Below, piece by piece: positions 1 through 10,434 of a stretch of 64,000 bases of DNA. The translations under genes were made by a program, and so were the position numbers. The notes below the pieces were generated by a model. It was not told the origin of the DNA. It saw nothing but the letters and a program-made list of their open reading frames with translations, and searched no databases. Origin of the DNA: Ostrinia nubilalis (lineage: Eukaryota; Arthropoda; Insecta; Lepidoptera; Crambidae); the NCBI RefSeq assembly GCF_963855985.1, contig NW_026973572.1:62001-126000 (forward strand). Direction: 5' to 3'. The stretch's first letter is position 1; each line of letters opens with the position of its first letter.

Positions 1-651
1 TTCATCCCACCTGGATGTCCGAATATGGGAGGCGCCTGGGAAAGAATGGTCCGCTCGGTAAAGACATCATTAATGACCGTTCTTAAAGAAAAATCACCAC
101 CAGAAGAGGTCCTACACACGCTCCTCCTCGAAGTGGAGCATATCGTGAACTCGCGTCCCCTCACCCAGATCAGTATGGATCCCGAAGACGAAGAAAGCCT
201 AACGCCGAACCACTTCCTCATCGGAAGATCCTGCGGAGCAATGGCGCCGGGCGTGTTTGAAGACCACGATCTCATCGGGAAGGCGAACTGGAGGACAGCG
301 CAGCGCTTGACGGACCACTTCTGGCAAAGGTGGCTGAAGGAATACCTGCCAACTTTGATGCCGAGGAAAATAGCCGGCCGGGAGACCGAAGACCCTCAAG
401 TCGGCGACGTTGTATTAATAGTCGATGCGACGCTACCAAGAAACACTTGGCCACGAGGGGAAGTGCTGGGAGTGTATCCTGGACCGGACGGCAGAGTAAG
501 AATCCTCGACGTGCGAACACCCGGAGGAGTGCTGCGGCGACCGACGCGACGAGTGGTAGTCCTGGTTCCTGCCAAGACGTCGCATCCGGAGGAAGGAGTG
601 CTTCGCACTGCGGGGGAGAAAGTTAGCGACGTCAAGAATAGTCAAGATTAA
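1..651 (+). CDS. BEL-1: C-terminal end of BEL/Pao integrase (partial)
   Basis: The reading frame is open from the first base, so the 5' part lies outside the window. It encodes the end of a BEL/Pao polyprotein. A FIPPGCPNMGGAWERMVRSVK-like segment carries the last catalytic acidic residue region of the integrase core. It is followed by LNSRPL-like (VNSRPLTQIS), LTPNHFLIGR and the tryptophan-rich FWQRWLKEYLPTL segment of the DUF5641 domain, ending with GPDGRVRILDVRTPGGVLRRP. All of these are typical of insect BEL/Pao integrases, which insert the element's cDNA in the nucleus. The stop codon is directly followed by a candidate LTR start (TGTTGGCACC at 652). The family call is sure; activity cannot be judged from a fragment. 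Confidence 0.9.
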   Translation, partial: FIPPGCPNMGGAWERMVRSVKTSLMTVLKEKSPPEEVLHTLLLEVEHIVNSRPLTQISMDPEDEESLTPNHFLIGRSCGAMAPGVFEDHDLIGKANWRTAQRLTDHFWQRWLKEYLPTLMPRKIAGRETEDPQVGDVVLIVDATLPRNTWPRGEVLGVYPGPDGRVRILDVRTPGGVLRRPTRRVVVLVPAKTSHPEEGVLRTAGEKVSDVKNSQD

Positions 652-780
652 TGTTGGCACCATCATGTCAAATAGTGCAAATTAGCTAATTAATCTGTTT
701 CGTAATTAAGAAAATGAACATGAAATTTTCGCCAAAAAGGCAATACCGTAGCGAAAACCATCAGGCTCTCTCGCTTACTC

Positions 781-3700
781 ACTCGGTAGGCCTCTTTCTT
801 TATTTTTATTTAAACTTCAGCACACATAGAGACAATGCACTGTGGCGGACTTAATGCCGGATGGCATTCTCTGCCAGTCAACCACGGGTCATGCAGAAAG
901 AGTAAGGCGGTGCAAAAAGTTTACATTTAGAATAATATACCTACTTACATAGGATTACATACAATAAATGACATAATATAAATAAATATAATAGACATAC
1001 ACATAAATACATAAACATAATAGTATTATAGATGTACACATCACTCATGTCTGAGATAACGAGATAATGAAGAAAAAAGGTCATTCCTTGAAATGTTTGC
1101 GCAGAGCCTTTTTGAAAGTAAATTTGGAGGAAGGTTTGCGTAATTTGGCCGGAAGGTCGTTCCAGAGCCGTACAGCGGAGACTAGGAAAGAGTTGGACAT
1201 GAAGCCGGTGCTATGAAGAGGGGTGGCAAGCTGAAGAGTCTGACTAGAGCGAAGATTTCTATTGTGAGTGGAGTGTAGGTACTGAAATTTATCTTTTAAA
1301 TAAGATCAGGTCAGAATTGAAAAGAATTGAATGAAGCATACAAAGTGAACGAAGATATCTACGCTGTCTGATGGGAAGCCAACCAAGCTGCGAGCGAAAA
1401 GGTGAGATGTGGTCAAACTTGCGGAGGCCGAAGATAAATCTGATGCAGTTGTTCAAGAGGCGGTCCAGCTTGTTTAAAAGTTCCTGTGAGATGTCCGTAC
1501 AGCATACATCGCCATAGTCGAGGATAGGCAGGATCAGAGACTGAGCAAGTAAGGTCTTAGTGCTGGAAGGGAGGAAGTTTTTAAAGCGGTAGAGTGTCCG
1601 CAGTGAACCGATCACCTTCCTGCTGACTTCCCTGACATGCTGGGACCAGCTCAGAGTGCTGTCAATGAAGAGTCCGAGATTTTTCACGTATGGGGAGAAG
1701 TTAACAACAACTCCGTCAAAGACAACACTAGGGACCGATCCCAGATCCAGTTTAGCCAGCTGCCTGGAGCTCCCCAGCACAATCGCCTGACACTTGCCAG
1801 GATTGACCCTCACACCGAACTTTCCGGACCAATCGGCAATACTGTGTAGGTCAGCATTTAAACGCGAAACCGCATCAGATATCTCAGAAGGGTCAGCCTG
1901 TACGTAGAGTTGGAGGTCGTCAGCGTAGAGATGAAACGATGAAGAAAGGTGAGAAGTAAGAATGTTGATGAAGACGGAAAAAAGGATAGGTGAGAGTATA
2001 CCCCCTTGAGGTACGCCGGTAGCAAGGTCCATCCACTCCGAGTATGCTTGACCAAATCGCACCGCCTGTCTTCGACCGCGCAGATAGGATGAGAACCATT
2101 CTGCGGACGGTGATGAGACTCCGAGGTGGAATAGAATGGCAAGAAGGATGTCATGGTCGACCGTGTTGAAGGCGTTAGAGAAATCGATCAATACAAGAAC
2201 GGTAACGCGTGACTCCTCCATGCCGGCTCTGACGTCATCAACAATTTTCAAGAGTGCAGTGGTAGTGCTGTGTCCCGGGCGGAAGCCAGACTGGAATTGG
2301 CTGAGGAGATGGTTTTCTAAAACAAATTTAGAGAATTGCTTGTGAGCAGCAGCTTCGAGGACTTTAGAAAGAAAGGGTAAGATGGAGATAGGACGAAATT
2401 GGTTTAATGCGGTAGGGTTGGAGAGTTTGGGTAAAGGGATGACATGAGCTAGTCGCCAAGCGGTAGGGAAGCACCCACGGTCAAAAGAGGAGTTGATGAT
2501 AATAATATGGGTGATAACAGGAAGTAAGTCATCCAGGATAAGGAGTATCATCGCTCTACTAACCTCATCCGGGCCAACAGCTGTTGATTTTAAAGAGAGG
2601 ATGAACTTTTTGGTCTCATCAATGGTGACAGGGGAGAATGAAAAGGAGCTTGGAGAAGAAATAGGAAGAGAGTCTAAGTAAGAGATCGTAGAGAGTTTGG
2701 TAGTGTCATCCAAGAGAGTGGCCGAAGAGAAGTGTAAGTTGAGTTCGTTGGGAGTGAAGGATGAGGAAGGGGCATTACTACAAGAAGCCTTACCAAGACC
2801 CAGTGATTTTAAGAATTTCCAGACGTCGGAGCTAGAGGAAGATAGCACACTGTCATGAAAGTGACGGCGCTTCGCAGCTCTGGTCAAGTTGTTACAGCGA
2901 TTCCTGGCGAATTTGTAAGCGTTCCACTTGTCAATAGAACGGTCACACTTGAAGTTGCGGAATGCCCTGTCGCGCTTTGCCATAGCCGCACGAACCGTAC
3001 TGGTAATCCAGGGGGCCGGCGGGCGTTTAACGCGAACGGATCGAAGCGGGGCATGTTTGTCAAAAAGCTGCAGTATATGACTATTGAGCAAGCTGACCTG
3101 TGTGTCAACACAATCCGCGTGTGTAATCGCACACCAATCGAGTGAAGATGCGTCAGAGCGGAGTCTCTCGTGATTTATCCTGGCAAAGTTCCTGAGGAGT
3201 ACTGTTTCAGGTTTATGTTTGGGCGTACGGAGCTTGTAACAGAGGAAGATCAGGTCGTGGCGAGAAAAACCCGGCGCGAGCAACTGCCCATGCTTGGATG
3301 CGAGCTCCGGACAGGAAACAAGAATTAGGTCTAACCAGGTGTCATCAGTGTCGATGTTGTGATGAGTGGGATCCAGTGGTAAGTTAGACAGATTGACAGA
3401 ATCCAGGATGGACAGAAGCCTGGCAGCCTGGGGAGACTGCTTGAGCAAATCAGTGTTGAAATCCCCCATGACCATGAGATGCGCGTATTCTGAACATATT
3501 GATTCCAACACAGATTCCAGCTTGGAGAAGTAGTTGACAGAAGGCGGACAGTATACGACTCCGAGAACAGCTTTAGTGCCCCTTACGAGCACCTCGAGAA
3601 ACATATATTCGATGGAATTAGAGTAATCCCCCGGTGTAGAATATATGATTTTGAAAGGTATGTCGCTTCGAAGATAGATGGCGACACCGCCTCCTCTTTT

Positions 3701-4135
3701 ACCGAGCCTGTCGTTCCGGATCAGGACAAAGCCAGGGAGTGAGTACGATGTCGAGTTCAGGTTAGGGTTCAACCAGCTCTCGGAGACCAGCAAGGCGTGG
3801 ATGATGTCGGTAGAGAAAGTGTTGAGAAGTTCGGTGTAATGTTGGGGTATGCTTTGCGCATTTATATGGCATATGTTAAGAAGATTAACGCAATTTTGAA
3901 GTTCGAGGAAGAGAGAGTTGTGAAGAGAAGACGAGGAGTTGGAAGAATGCAGAGAGTAAAAAGAGGAGGAGTGATCACTAGCAGAAACGAATGATTCGTC
4001 GTTATCTGACATATTTGTGTACTTACTATAATATAAAAATAATAAATATACCTATAAAAAAATACAACTATAATAAAAATACGCGAGTGGACTACTACAT
4101 GAAGCTGAACCGGATACGGTTAATAGTAGTGCATT
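781..4135 (-). mobile_element. CR1-like non-LTR retrotransposon (LINE)
   Basis: A minus-strand LINE inserted in the BEL-1 LTR. It has a short 5' UTR (4013 to about 4135), one long EN-RT ORF (4012 to 1081), and a 3' UTR ending near 781 in A-rich AAATAAAAATAAAG-type sequence on the minus strand. No ORF1 is present, so the copy is either 5'-truncated before ORF2 or from a family read here only in part. Ends were placed from the coding frame and tail and are good to a few tens of bases. Confidence 0.75.
1081..4012 (-). pseudogene. CR1-like ORF2: endonuclease and reverse transcriptase, one frameshift
   Basis: The ATG at 4012 starts a 907-codon frame. The N-terminus is an APE-type endonuclease with NAQSI, SESWL, GGGVAIYLR, MGDFNTDLL and SRHDLIF. 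The reverse transcriptase follows: FRPISILPFLSKV, QSGFRPGHSTTTALL, VLIDFSNAFNTVD, GVPQGGILSPILF and the catalytic YADD in LYADDLQLY. The frame stops at 1289, but the usual LINE C-terminus (SNSFLVSAVRLWNDLP, then LRKHFKE and a stop at 1081) continues in another frame. One small indel near 1290 therefore breaks it. The proteins would nick target DNA and copy the element's RNA at the nick. The EN-RT call is firm; clade CR1 is inferred from motif wording. Confidence 0.85.
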
Positions 4136-5016
4136 ACCCGCCTGTTGACTGTTTACAAAACCAATAAAGTACAAAGAAACAGGTAAATAACGGTTTGAAT
4201 AAAATAATAACGTCAAATGTAAATACCGTTACATCGTTACACAAAAAAATAACTAAAGACGAATAAGTATTGACGTCTTTGCCTCCTATTTGACGTGACA
4301 TTCTTGCAGACTTTCTTGCATTGTCTGATCTCTCACTTCCACAAAATAGCTTCTCTTTCACACTTTTCTGGAAAATCTGGAATGTTCAGGAAAAAATAGA
4401 GAAGAAACGAGACGGAAATATCGGACCTCTCGCTTCGAACATTCTAGAGCGCGAGATAGCAATATGTTTTGTCCTTGTCTTGCACGGATGGTCCGTTGCG
4501 CGAGGCAATACCGTAAAGAGAGCCGTTTTAGGTTTTTTGTCAATAACTTCGCCAATTTTGGGAATTTTGAGATGAAACTTTTTGTATAATGTAGATAATT
4601 TAATTACGCATCTGTAGAAAATAAGAAACCATTGTAAAACTACCTGCCAGTTGGAGAAAATTAGCAAAAACTGTGGATTTCCCGAAGACAGGGATAGCAA
4701 TAGCGTGTGAAAGCGGGATGGAGATAGCCGCTCCCCATAAATACGGAATGAACCGCTCCAGCTGGCATGTTATGTTCAGTTCAGAGAACAAGTGCTCCAA
4801 GCAACAAGTGATCTGAAGAAGCAAGAACTGAGAAAAGGAAGCGAATAATAAACGCGAGAAGTCTCAGCAAGTGAAATAGTGGTTTTATTCCTGCAAGAAG
4901 CACCTACTACGCCTGACATAGTAAGGGCAAGCTCTCAACGGCAGTCATCATCGTCCGGTCAGCGCTCTCGAACACACACAAACGCATACAGTCCACTGCA
5001 GTCCACCACATTTTCC

Positions 5017-5034
5017 TGGTCCTTCGAGCCGGAT
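5017..5034 (+). other. BEL primer-binding site, tRNA-Tyr type
   Basis: TGGTCCTTCGAGCCGGAT is complementary to the 3' end of animal tRNA-Tyr including CCA (from knowledge of tRNA-Tyr, whose acceptor 5' strand is CCTTCGA). It lies 6 bases after the CCACA end of the candidate LTR. A closely related site occurs in BEL-3 at 35604. It marks the start of a BEL internal region that is cut off soon after by the Jockey LINE. Confidence 0.75.
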
Positions 5035-5531
5035 CACCACAGCCTTTCTAAAGGCGGTTCGGATCGATTGGGAGCGACCGACAGTGCCTTTTTCAAGGCG
5101 CTGAAATTTCCTGCCGCCGCCGGTATATTAGGCTGTGAACCTTGGCCTCCTGGAAGGCACGTTTGAGAGGGTGAGGCGTTCCTCCTCGCCCTTGAGACAC
5201 TCGGTTTCACAGTCTTTTCACTGCCGGGCGTGACCCCCCTACCCCTCCCTATTTTCCATCCCTGAAGGAGCGTATCCCTGGTTGTTTTTGCGACCGGGGC
5301 CCTCCTGAAGGACTGTTAGGAGTAGGTACTCACCCTACGTCGCGGCGTTGCTACGTTGCGGCGTAGTTACATTGGTTAGGGCACACTTTTCCCACTCACC
5401 CCGCACGGTTTACACCGACTGTGCGGGACTTACACATCGCTATAACCACCGATTTTCTTGCCGGCTCTTCTCGGTGGTTGCGACTTGCGAACCGGTGTAG
5501 ATTCACGCGTCGCGAATCTCAACTCCATGCC

Positions 5532-7133
5532 ATGGACACGGAGGAACTCTTAAAGTTCCTCCGGGCCACTCACCCGGAGGTCCTCTCCGGGTTTAAAGCC
5601 CACATACGGGCAAAATCCCTCGCAAGCTCCGTCTATGAGGAGCCTGCTTCCCCGTCATGTCCCGAGGACGCCATGTGCGATCCTAACTCGGCCCCGCTAC
5701 CGATCCCGCTCACGAACGAGCACTCTATTGTGATAGATCACCAATCCCATGCCCCCAGTAGGGACATGGAATGTGACTCTGTCTCAGACGCCGATGACGG
5801 TGGCTTCACCACCGTCAGTCGTCCGAAGAGGACCCGCAAATCCGCGGCCTCTCCCCCTCCTTCCCCCCCTGCGAAGGCGCTGAAGGCCAATTCGGGCCTC
5901 TCTCAGCCCTCGCAATCCTCCCAACCTTCCGGCTCGCAGTCGAGCACCGGGCGGACTGCCAGAGTCCCCCCAGTCTTTGTCCAGGACAAGGCGTCCTGGA
6001 ACAAGATTTCCGGCGCGCTCAAGGAGCGCCACATCAACTTCTCGCACGCTAAGTCGTGCAATGTAGGCATTAAGGTGTCCTTGTCCACCTCGGACGAGCA
6101 CCGAGCCCTAACACGCTTCCTGGATGAAAACCGTATCGGTTATCATACCTTCCCTCGCGAGGAGGAAAGGGAGCTGCGGGTTGTTATCCGTGGCATTCCC
6201 AAGGAGCTAGACTCCGCCTCCATCTTGGCCGACCTCAAGGCACAAAACTTTCCCGTCAAACAGGTTCACCGTCTATACAGGACTCGTACACGTGAACCAT
6301 TTGACCTTGTCCAAGTAGTCTTGGACTATTCCAACGAAGCGAAATCGATTTTCAATTTGAAAACGGTTTGCTTCATCTCCGGGCTCAAAGTTGAGCCACC
6401 CCGAAAGCGCGGCGCTCCCGGCCAGTGCCACCGCTGTCAACATTACGGGCACGCTGCCCGTAATTGTCACGCCCGTCCTAGGTGCGTCAAGTGCCTAGGC
6501 GATCACGGCACAGCCGACTGTGTCCGTGACAAGGCCACAGCCACCGAACCACCGAGCTGCATACTGTGTGGTAGCCAGGGTCATCCTGCGAATTATCGCG
6601 GTTGTCCCCGGGCTCCACGCACTCAGCCGCGTGCCCCCATCCCCTCTGCCCCCAGGCAGATCAATGCTACTCGCAACTTTGCGGTAGCAAGTGAGGCTCC
6701 TAGCCTCCGCCCCAACAGGCCCAATGCTTGGGCTAGGCCTCTGGCCTACACCCAGGCTGCCAGCCTTACTCCCACACCAACCCAAACAGCTGTGGCCCCA
6801 CCCGCGCTCCAGCAGGCTCCTCAACCCCACCCAGCCCCTAAGGCTACGCCAAAGGCACCTACCCAACAGGCGCTTAACCCAAGTCCCCCTGCCCCTAAGG
6901 CACCAGCCCACAAAGTCCCGGCCCCTCAGGCCAAGCCCCAGCCTTCACACTCACCTGCGGCTGACATTAAGTTGGTCAGAGACTTCTTTGGCCAAATTAA
7001 TGTCGGCGAGATGTTTGTGATCGCCGCAAAACTGCGCGCGACTAATGGCGAAGGCAACATCATGGATAGGTTATCTATCCTCGCCGAACACGTAGACTTT
7101 TGCTACGCTATCTCCTCTTTCCACGCTCCGTAA
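5532..7133 (+). CDS. Jockey LINE ORF1 (gag-like nucleic-acid-binding protein)
   Basis: The start was chosen at the ATG in the GCCATGGAC context (MDTEELLKFLR); the frame is open further upstream but with no better ATG. The N-terminus is helical and acidic, followed by a serine/proline-rich linker with KRTRKS basic runs. A conserved mid-domain (FSHAKSCNVGIKVSLST ... RELRVVIRGIPKEL ... PVKQVHRLYRTRT) resembles the PRE_C2HC region of Jockey ORF1 proteins. Three zinc knuckles follow: CHRCQHYGHAARNCH, CVKCLGDHGTADC and CILCGSQGHPANYRGC, near residues 294-360. The last third is proline/alanine/glutamine-rich. In this family the protein packages the element RNA. The stop TAA overlaps the ORF2 ATG. 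No frame break was seen. Confidence 0.88.
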   Translation: MDTEELLKFLRATHPEVLSGFKAHIRAKSLASSVYEEPASPSCPEDAMCDPNSAPLPIPLTNEHSIVIDHQSHAPSRDMECDSVSDADDGGFTTVSRPKRTRKSAASPPPSPPAKALKANSGLSQPSQSSQPSGSQSSTGRTARVPPVFVQDKASWNKISGALKERHINFSHAKSCNVGIKVSLSTSDEHRALTRFLDENRIGYHTFPREEERELRVVIRGIPKELDSASILADLKAQNFPVKQVHRLYRTRTREPFDLVQVVLDYSNEAKSIFNLKTVCFISGLKVEPPRKRGAPGQCHRCQHYGHAARNCHARPRCVKCLGDHGTADCVRDKATATEPPSCILCGSQGHPANYRGCPRAPRTQPRAPIPSAPRQINATRNFAVASEAPSLRPNRPNAWARPLAYTQAASLTPTPTQTAVAPPALQQAPQPHPAPKATPKAPTQQALNPSPPAPKAPAHKVPAPQAKPQPSHSPAADIKLVRDFFGQINVGEMFVIAAKLRATNGEGNIMDRLSILAEHVDFCYAISSFHAP

Positions 7134-10069
7134 TGGCTAATCCCACCACTAGGATCAAACCCCGGTCAATCACCTTAGCATTTTTCAACGCTAACGGTCT
7201 TAGACAGCAGAAGGACGAGGTTACTCAGTTCCTTACCGACCACCAGGTCGACATCTTTCTGGTTCAAGAGACCCTCCTAACACCCTCTATTCGCAATCCT
7301 AGGATAGCGAACTACAATATCATTAGACACGATAGGCCCACACGTGGCGGCGGCACGCTTATTTACTATAAGCGTTCTCTGCACTGTGCTTTAGTCGATC
7401 CCCCTTCTCTCTCTAACCTAGAAGTCTCACTCTGTCGGCTAGCCATGACTGGACACGAGCCCATCCTCATCGGCTCGGTTTACCTCTCCCCGAACAAGAC
7501 TCCCTTAAGAAGCGACTTTGAGGACCTGTTTGCTATGAATAGTGCAGTCATTCTTGGCGGCGACTTTAATAGCAAACACACTCATTGGGGTTGCGTAACA
7601 TCCACTGCCAATGGCAACATGTTAAGCGAACTCTCTGAGGAACTCATCTTTGACATCTTAGTCCCTATGACGCCCACTCACTATCCTTACAATGTCGAGC
7701 ATCGGCCCGACATTCTGGACATGGCAATTCTAAAGAATATAGGCCTTCGCCTACACTCTATAGAAACCATGCACGCGCTCACTTCTGACCATCGCCCGGT
7801 CGTACTACAACTAGGCTCTCCTGAGTCTACACCCACTATGAAGACAATTGTGGACTGGGACAAACTCAAGGTAAAACTTGGGAACTGTCAGAGCCCACAA
7901 CTGTCCTCAATCCCCGACGATATAGTTTCGCCTCACGAAACTATTCACGCGATCGATGCGCTCACTAGTCACATCTCGGTCGCCATCGGCGACTCGTCTA
8001 GGCAAGTGCCTGCGATGGCTAACCACCGTCTCAGGTTGCCGGACGACGCGCGAGAACTATTGAGGGCAAAGGACGCAGCCACTCGCGATTATGACGCTTA
8101 TCCAACCGAGGAAAACAGAGTCCGCCTACGTTCCTTACAGCGCGCTGTCAAGGCTCGTATCGCGGAACTCCGTAACAATCAGTGGGATGATCTACTTAAA
8201 GAAATCTCGCCATCTCACCAAGCCTATTGGAAGTTGACGAGAGCCTTTAAGTCTGACACCGTAGCGTCCACGCCACCGCTTTTACGTCCCGATCAAACGC
8301 TTGCGTTTGACGACGACGCCAAAGCCGAATGTCTAGCCGACAGTCTAGAAGCACAGTGCTCCCCCAGTACCCTCCCAGTAGACTCTGCCCACCTCCGCAT
8401 GGTGGACAGCGAAGTCGAACGTAGAGCCGCCCTCCCTCCGACCACAACCCTAGACCCGACCAACGTCGACGAGGTGCGAACGATAATCAAAGGTTTCCGT
8501 CCCAACAAAGCCCCCGGCCCGGACCGTATCTCTAATAGAGTCTTACGCGCCCTGCCCGCCCCCCTAGTATACCTCTTAGTTGCTATTTTCAACGCGGCCA
8601 TGTCTCACTGCATCTTTCCCGACGCGTGGAAAGAGGCAGAAGTCATTGGCATCCCGAAGCCCGGTAAGAAACTGGCTGACCCCACAAGCTACAGACCCAT
8701 CAGTCTCTTAAAGACCATGGGTAAGTTATACGAACGTATAATTGTCTCTCGATTAAGAGATTATGTTTTTTCTAATAATCTCTTAATAAACGAACAGTTT
8801 GGCTTCCGCGCCTCACATTCCTGCGTACAACAGGTGCACCGCTTAACGGAGCACATACTTAGCAGCCTCACTGCTAAGCCACCCGTAGGGACAGGAGTGC
8901 TATTCTTCGACGTAGCGAAGGCATTCGATAAAGTCTGGCACAATGGCTTGATTTACAAGCTTTACGAACTCGGTGTGCCGGACAGTCTCGTGCACATCTT
9001 ACGTGACTTTTTATCGAATCGCACCTTTCGTTACCGAGTAGATGGCTCCCTCTCCTCCCCCCGCCCCATAAGAGCCGGAGTCCCCCAGGGCTCCGTGCTC
9101 TCGCCCATCCTCTTTTCATTGTACGTCAATGACATCCCCAAATATCCGAATACGGATTTAGCCCTCTTTGCGGACGACACCGCACTCTACAAGTCCGGAC
9201 GTAATCGGAATTACGTCATCTTGGCGCTCCAACGCGCAGTCACACAATTAGGCGAATGGTTCAGGAAGTGGCGTATCGAGGTAAATCCCGAAAAAAGTGC
9301 AGCAGTGTACTTTTCTAGGGCTTTGTCTGCGAAACGCCCTCCGGTTCGCACTCGTCCTAATGTCCCCACCCATCTCACCTTATTTGACCAAACTATTCCT
9401 TGGAAAAGTGAGGCCAAGTATTTAGGTGTCACTCTCGACCAGAGATTATCGTTCGCTCCGCACCTCAGACGCGTCTTGAGCCGTGCGAACCACTACATCC
9501 ACCGACTCTACCACCTAGTTGGAAGGAAAAGTAAATTGTCACTTAGAAATAAGTTGACAATTTACAAAACCTGCATCCGTCCAGTGTTGACTTACGCCAG
9601 TCCGGTGTTTGCTCACACTTCCTGCACAGACCTTAAGAAATTCCAGACCCTCCAAAACAAATTCTTACGCCGAGCCGCGGATGCCCCGTGGTTCGTGCGT
9701 AATACGAATCTCCATAGAGATTTCGAGATCCCATCGATTGATCACTTTATGAAAGAAGCCTCTCGCCGCTACTTTGATAAAGCGATCAACCACAAGAACC
9801 CTCTTATCGTTAGCGCCGCCACGTATACACCCCAGAAAGATGTCGCTGCCCAATACCGACGACCTAGGCATGTCCTAGACGACCCGGACGATCCTATTAC
9901 CGAATTTCTGAACACAGACATCACTGCCTTAAGCACGCCAACTACTCCACAACACAGTAGCTCGTTACACCGTACTCGCCGGCGAATACGAGGCCCTGCT
10001 TTCCATTTCGGACGGTACAGACATGTACCGGGCCGGTTCTCCCCTATCCGTCCCCCGGACACGGCCTGA
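7133..10069 (+). CDS. Jockey LINE ORF2: endonuclease and reverse transcriptase
   Basis: The ATG overlaps the ORF1 stop (TAATG), a usual termination-reinitiation layout in Jockey elements; the first residues are MANPTTRIKPRS. The endonuclease has FFNANGL, VQETLL, GGGTLIYYK, GSVYLSP, GGDFNSKHTHWG, DILDMAIL and SDHRPV (residues about 15-225). The RT has KAPGPDRISNRVL, SYRPISLLKTMGKLYERI, EQFGFRASHSCVQQV, LFFDVAKAFDKVWH, AGVPQGSVLSPILFSLYVND and the FADD box in ALFADDTALY. The C-terminus has the usual YLGVTLDQRLSF and ASPVFAHTSC thumb segments. At 978 residues, with every catalytic motif visible, this is among the best-preserved proteins in the window. It would carry out target-primed reverse transcription. 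Confidence 0.92.
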   Translation: MANPTTRIKPRSITLAFFNANGLRQQKDEVTQFLTDHQVDIFLVQETLLTPSIRNPRIANYNIIRHDRPTRGGGTLIYYKRSLHCALVDPPSLSNLEVSLCRLAMTGHEPILIGSVYLSPNKTPLRSDFEDLFAMNSAVILGGDFNSKHTHWGCVTSTANGNMLSELSEELIFDILVPMTPTHYPYNVEHRPDILDMAILKNIGLRLHSIETMHALTSDHRPVVLQLGSPESTPTMKTIVDWDKLKVKLGNCQSPQLSSIPDDIVSPHETIHAIDALTSHISVAIGDSSRQVPAMANHRLRLPDDARELLRAKDAATRDYDAYPTEENRVRLRSLQRAVKARIAELRNNQWDDLLKEISPSHQAYWKLTRAFKSDTVASTPPLLRPDQTLAFDDDAKAECLADSLEAQCSPSTLPVDSAHLRMVDSEVERRAALPPTTTLDPTNVDEVRTIIKGFRPNKAPGPDRISNRVLRALPAPLVYLLVAIFNAAMSHCIFPDAWKEAEVIGIPKPGKKLADPTSYRPISLLKTMGKLYERIIVSRLRDYVFSNNLLINEQFGFRASHSCVQQVHRLTEHILSSLTAKPPVGTGVLFFDVAKAFDKVWHNGLIYKLYELGVPDSLVHILRDFLSNRTFRYRVDGSLSSPRPIRAGVPQGSVLSPILFSLYVNDIPKYPNTDLALFADDTALYKSGRNRNYVILALQRAVTQLGEWFRKWRIEVNPEKSAAVYFSRALSAKRPPVRTRPNVPTHLTLFDQTIPWKSEAKYLGVTLDQRLSFAPHLRRVLSRANHYIHRLYHLVGRKSKLSLRNKLTIYKTCIRPVLTYASPVFAHTSCTDLKKFQTLQNKFLRRAADAPWFVRNTNLHRDFEIPSIDHFMKEASRRYFDKAINHKNPLIVSAATYTPQKDVAAQYRRPRHVLDDPDDPITEFLNTDITALSTPTTPQHSSSLHRTRRRIRGPAFHFGRYRHVPGRFSPIRPPDTA

Positions 10070-10276
10070 GCCGAGGTCCGAGCCTACCGTGGCGCCCTCA
10101 GGCCGCGTCCGTAGTCCCCTCGATCGGGCCCACTAGAGTGAGCCCGCCGTAGGCTGGACTTTGGTCCAACACCGCGGTGGGCAACCCTCTAGTTGGGTTC
10201 GCCACTGATCGGGCGCCTTATGCGCTCGATACGGCCCGATCGCGAACGTCGGTCTGCGACCGACGCGGACGAGCCT

Positions 10277-10297
10277 GGGCTTCGCTTCGCGAAGCCC
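10277..10297. other. Perfect 9-bp stem-loop in the Jockey 3' UTR
   Basis: GGGCTTCGC, a 3-base TTC spacer, then GCGAAGCCC form a perfect hairpin about 120 bases before the poly(A). LINE 3' UTR stems can serve as RT recognition sites; that role here is inference. Confidence 0.5.
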
Positions 10298-10434
10298 ACA
10301 CTCGGCCTCGTCGGCTCGCGCACCGACGATCGCCAAACGGCTAGAGTACCTTCTGTACTCGCCACTCTGCCCGGTGAAGCTGGAAAAGCTCCTCAAGCTA
10401 CCAGCGCGCGTCCCTTCAAAAAAAAAAAAAAAAG

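Larger units (their letters stand above)
652..5010 (+). repeat. BEL-1 candidate LTR, split by a CR1-like LINE
   Basis: A TG-starting sequence begins right after the BEL-1 stop codon and a purine-rich tract (near 616-626). If the LINE at about 781-4135 is removed, roughly 1 kb remains. It ends in CCACA at 5010, 6 bases before a tRNA-Tyr-type primer-binding site, and has an AATAAA-type signal near 4846. The start and end fit LTR rules, but there is no second copy in the window to prove the boundaries. The LINE junctions are approximate and no clear TSD was seen. Confidence 0.5.
5086..10434 (+). mobile_element. Jockey-clade LINE, nearly complete
   Basis: It has two ORFs with a TAATG overlap, a 3' UTR (10070-10418) and a 16-base poly(A) (10419-10434). 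The 5' end is estimated near 5086 where GACAGTGCC begins, after BEL leader sequence; it could be off by about 50 bases. The poly(A) directly abuts an internal position of the LTR-A repeat, whose first ~120 bases are missing. The insertion was therefore accompanied by, or followed by, loss of target sequence, and no TSD was found. Codon use is GC-rich compared with neighbouring elements. Confidence 0.85.

Noticed and set aside
2136..3145. Plus-strand open frames opposite the CR1-like ORF
   Set aside because: Shadows of the minus-strand EN-RT gene; no known domain.
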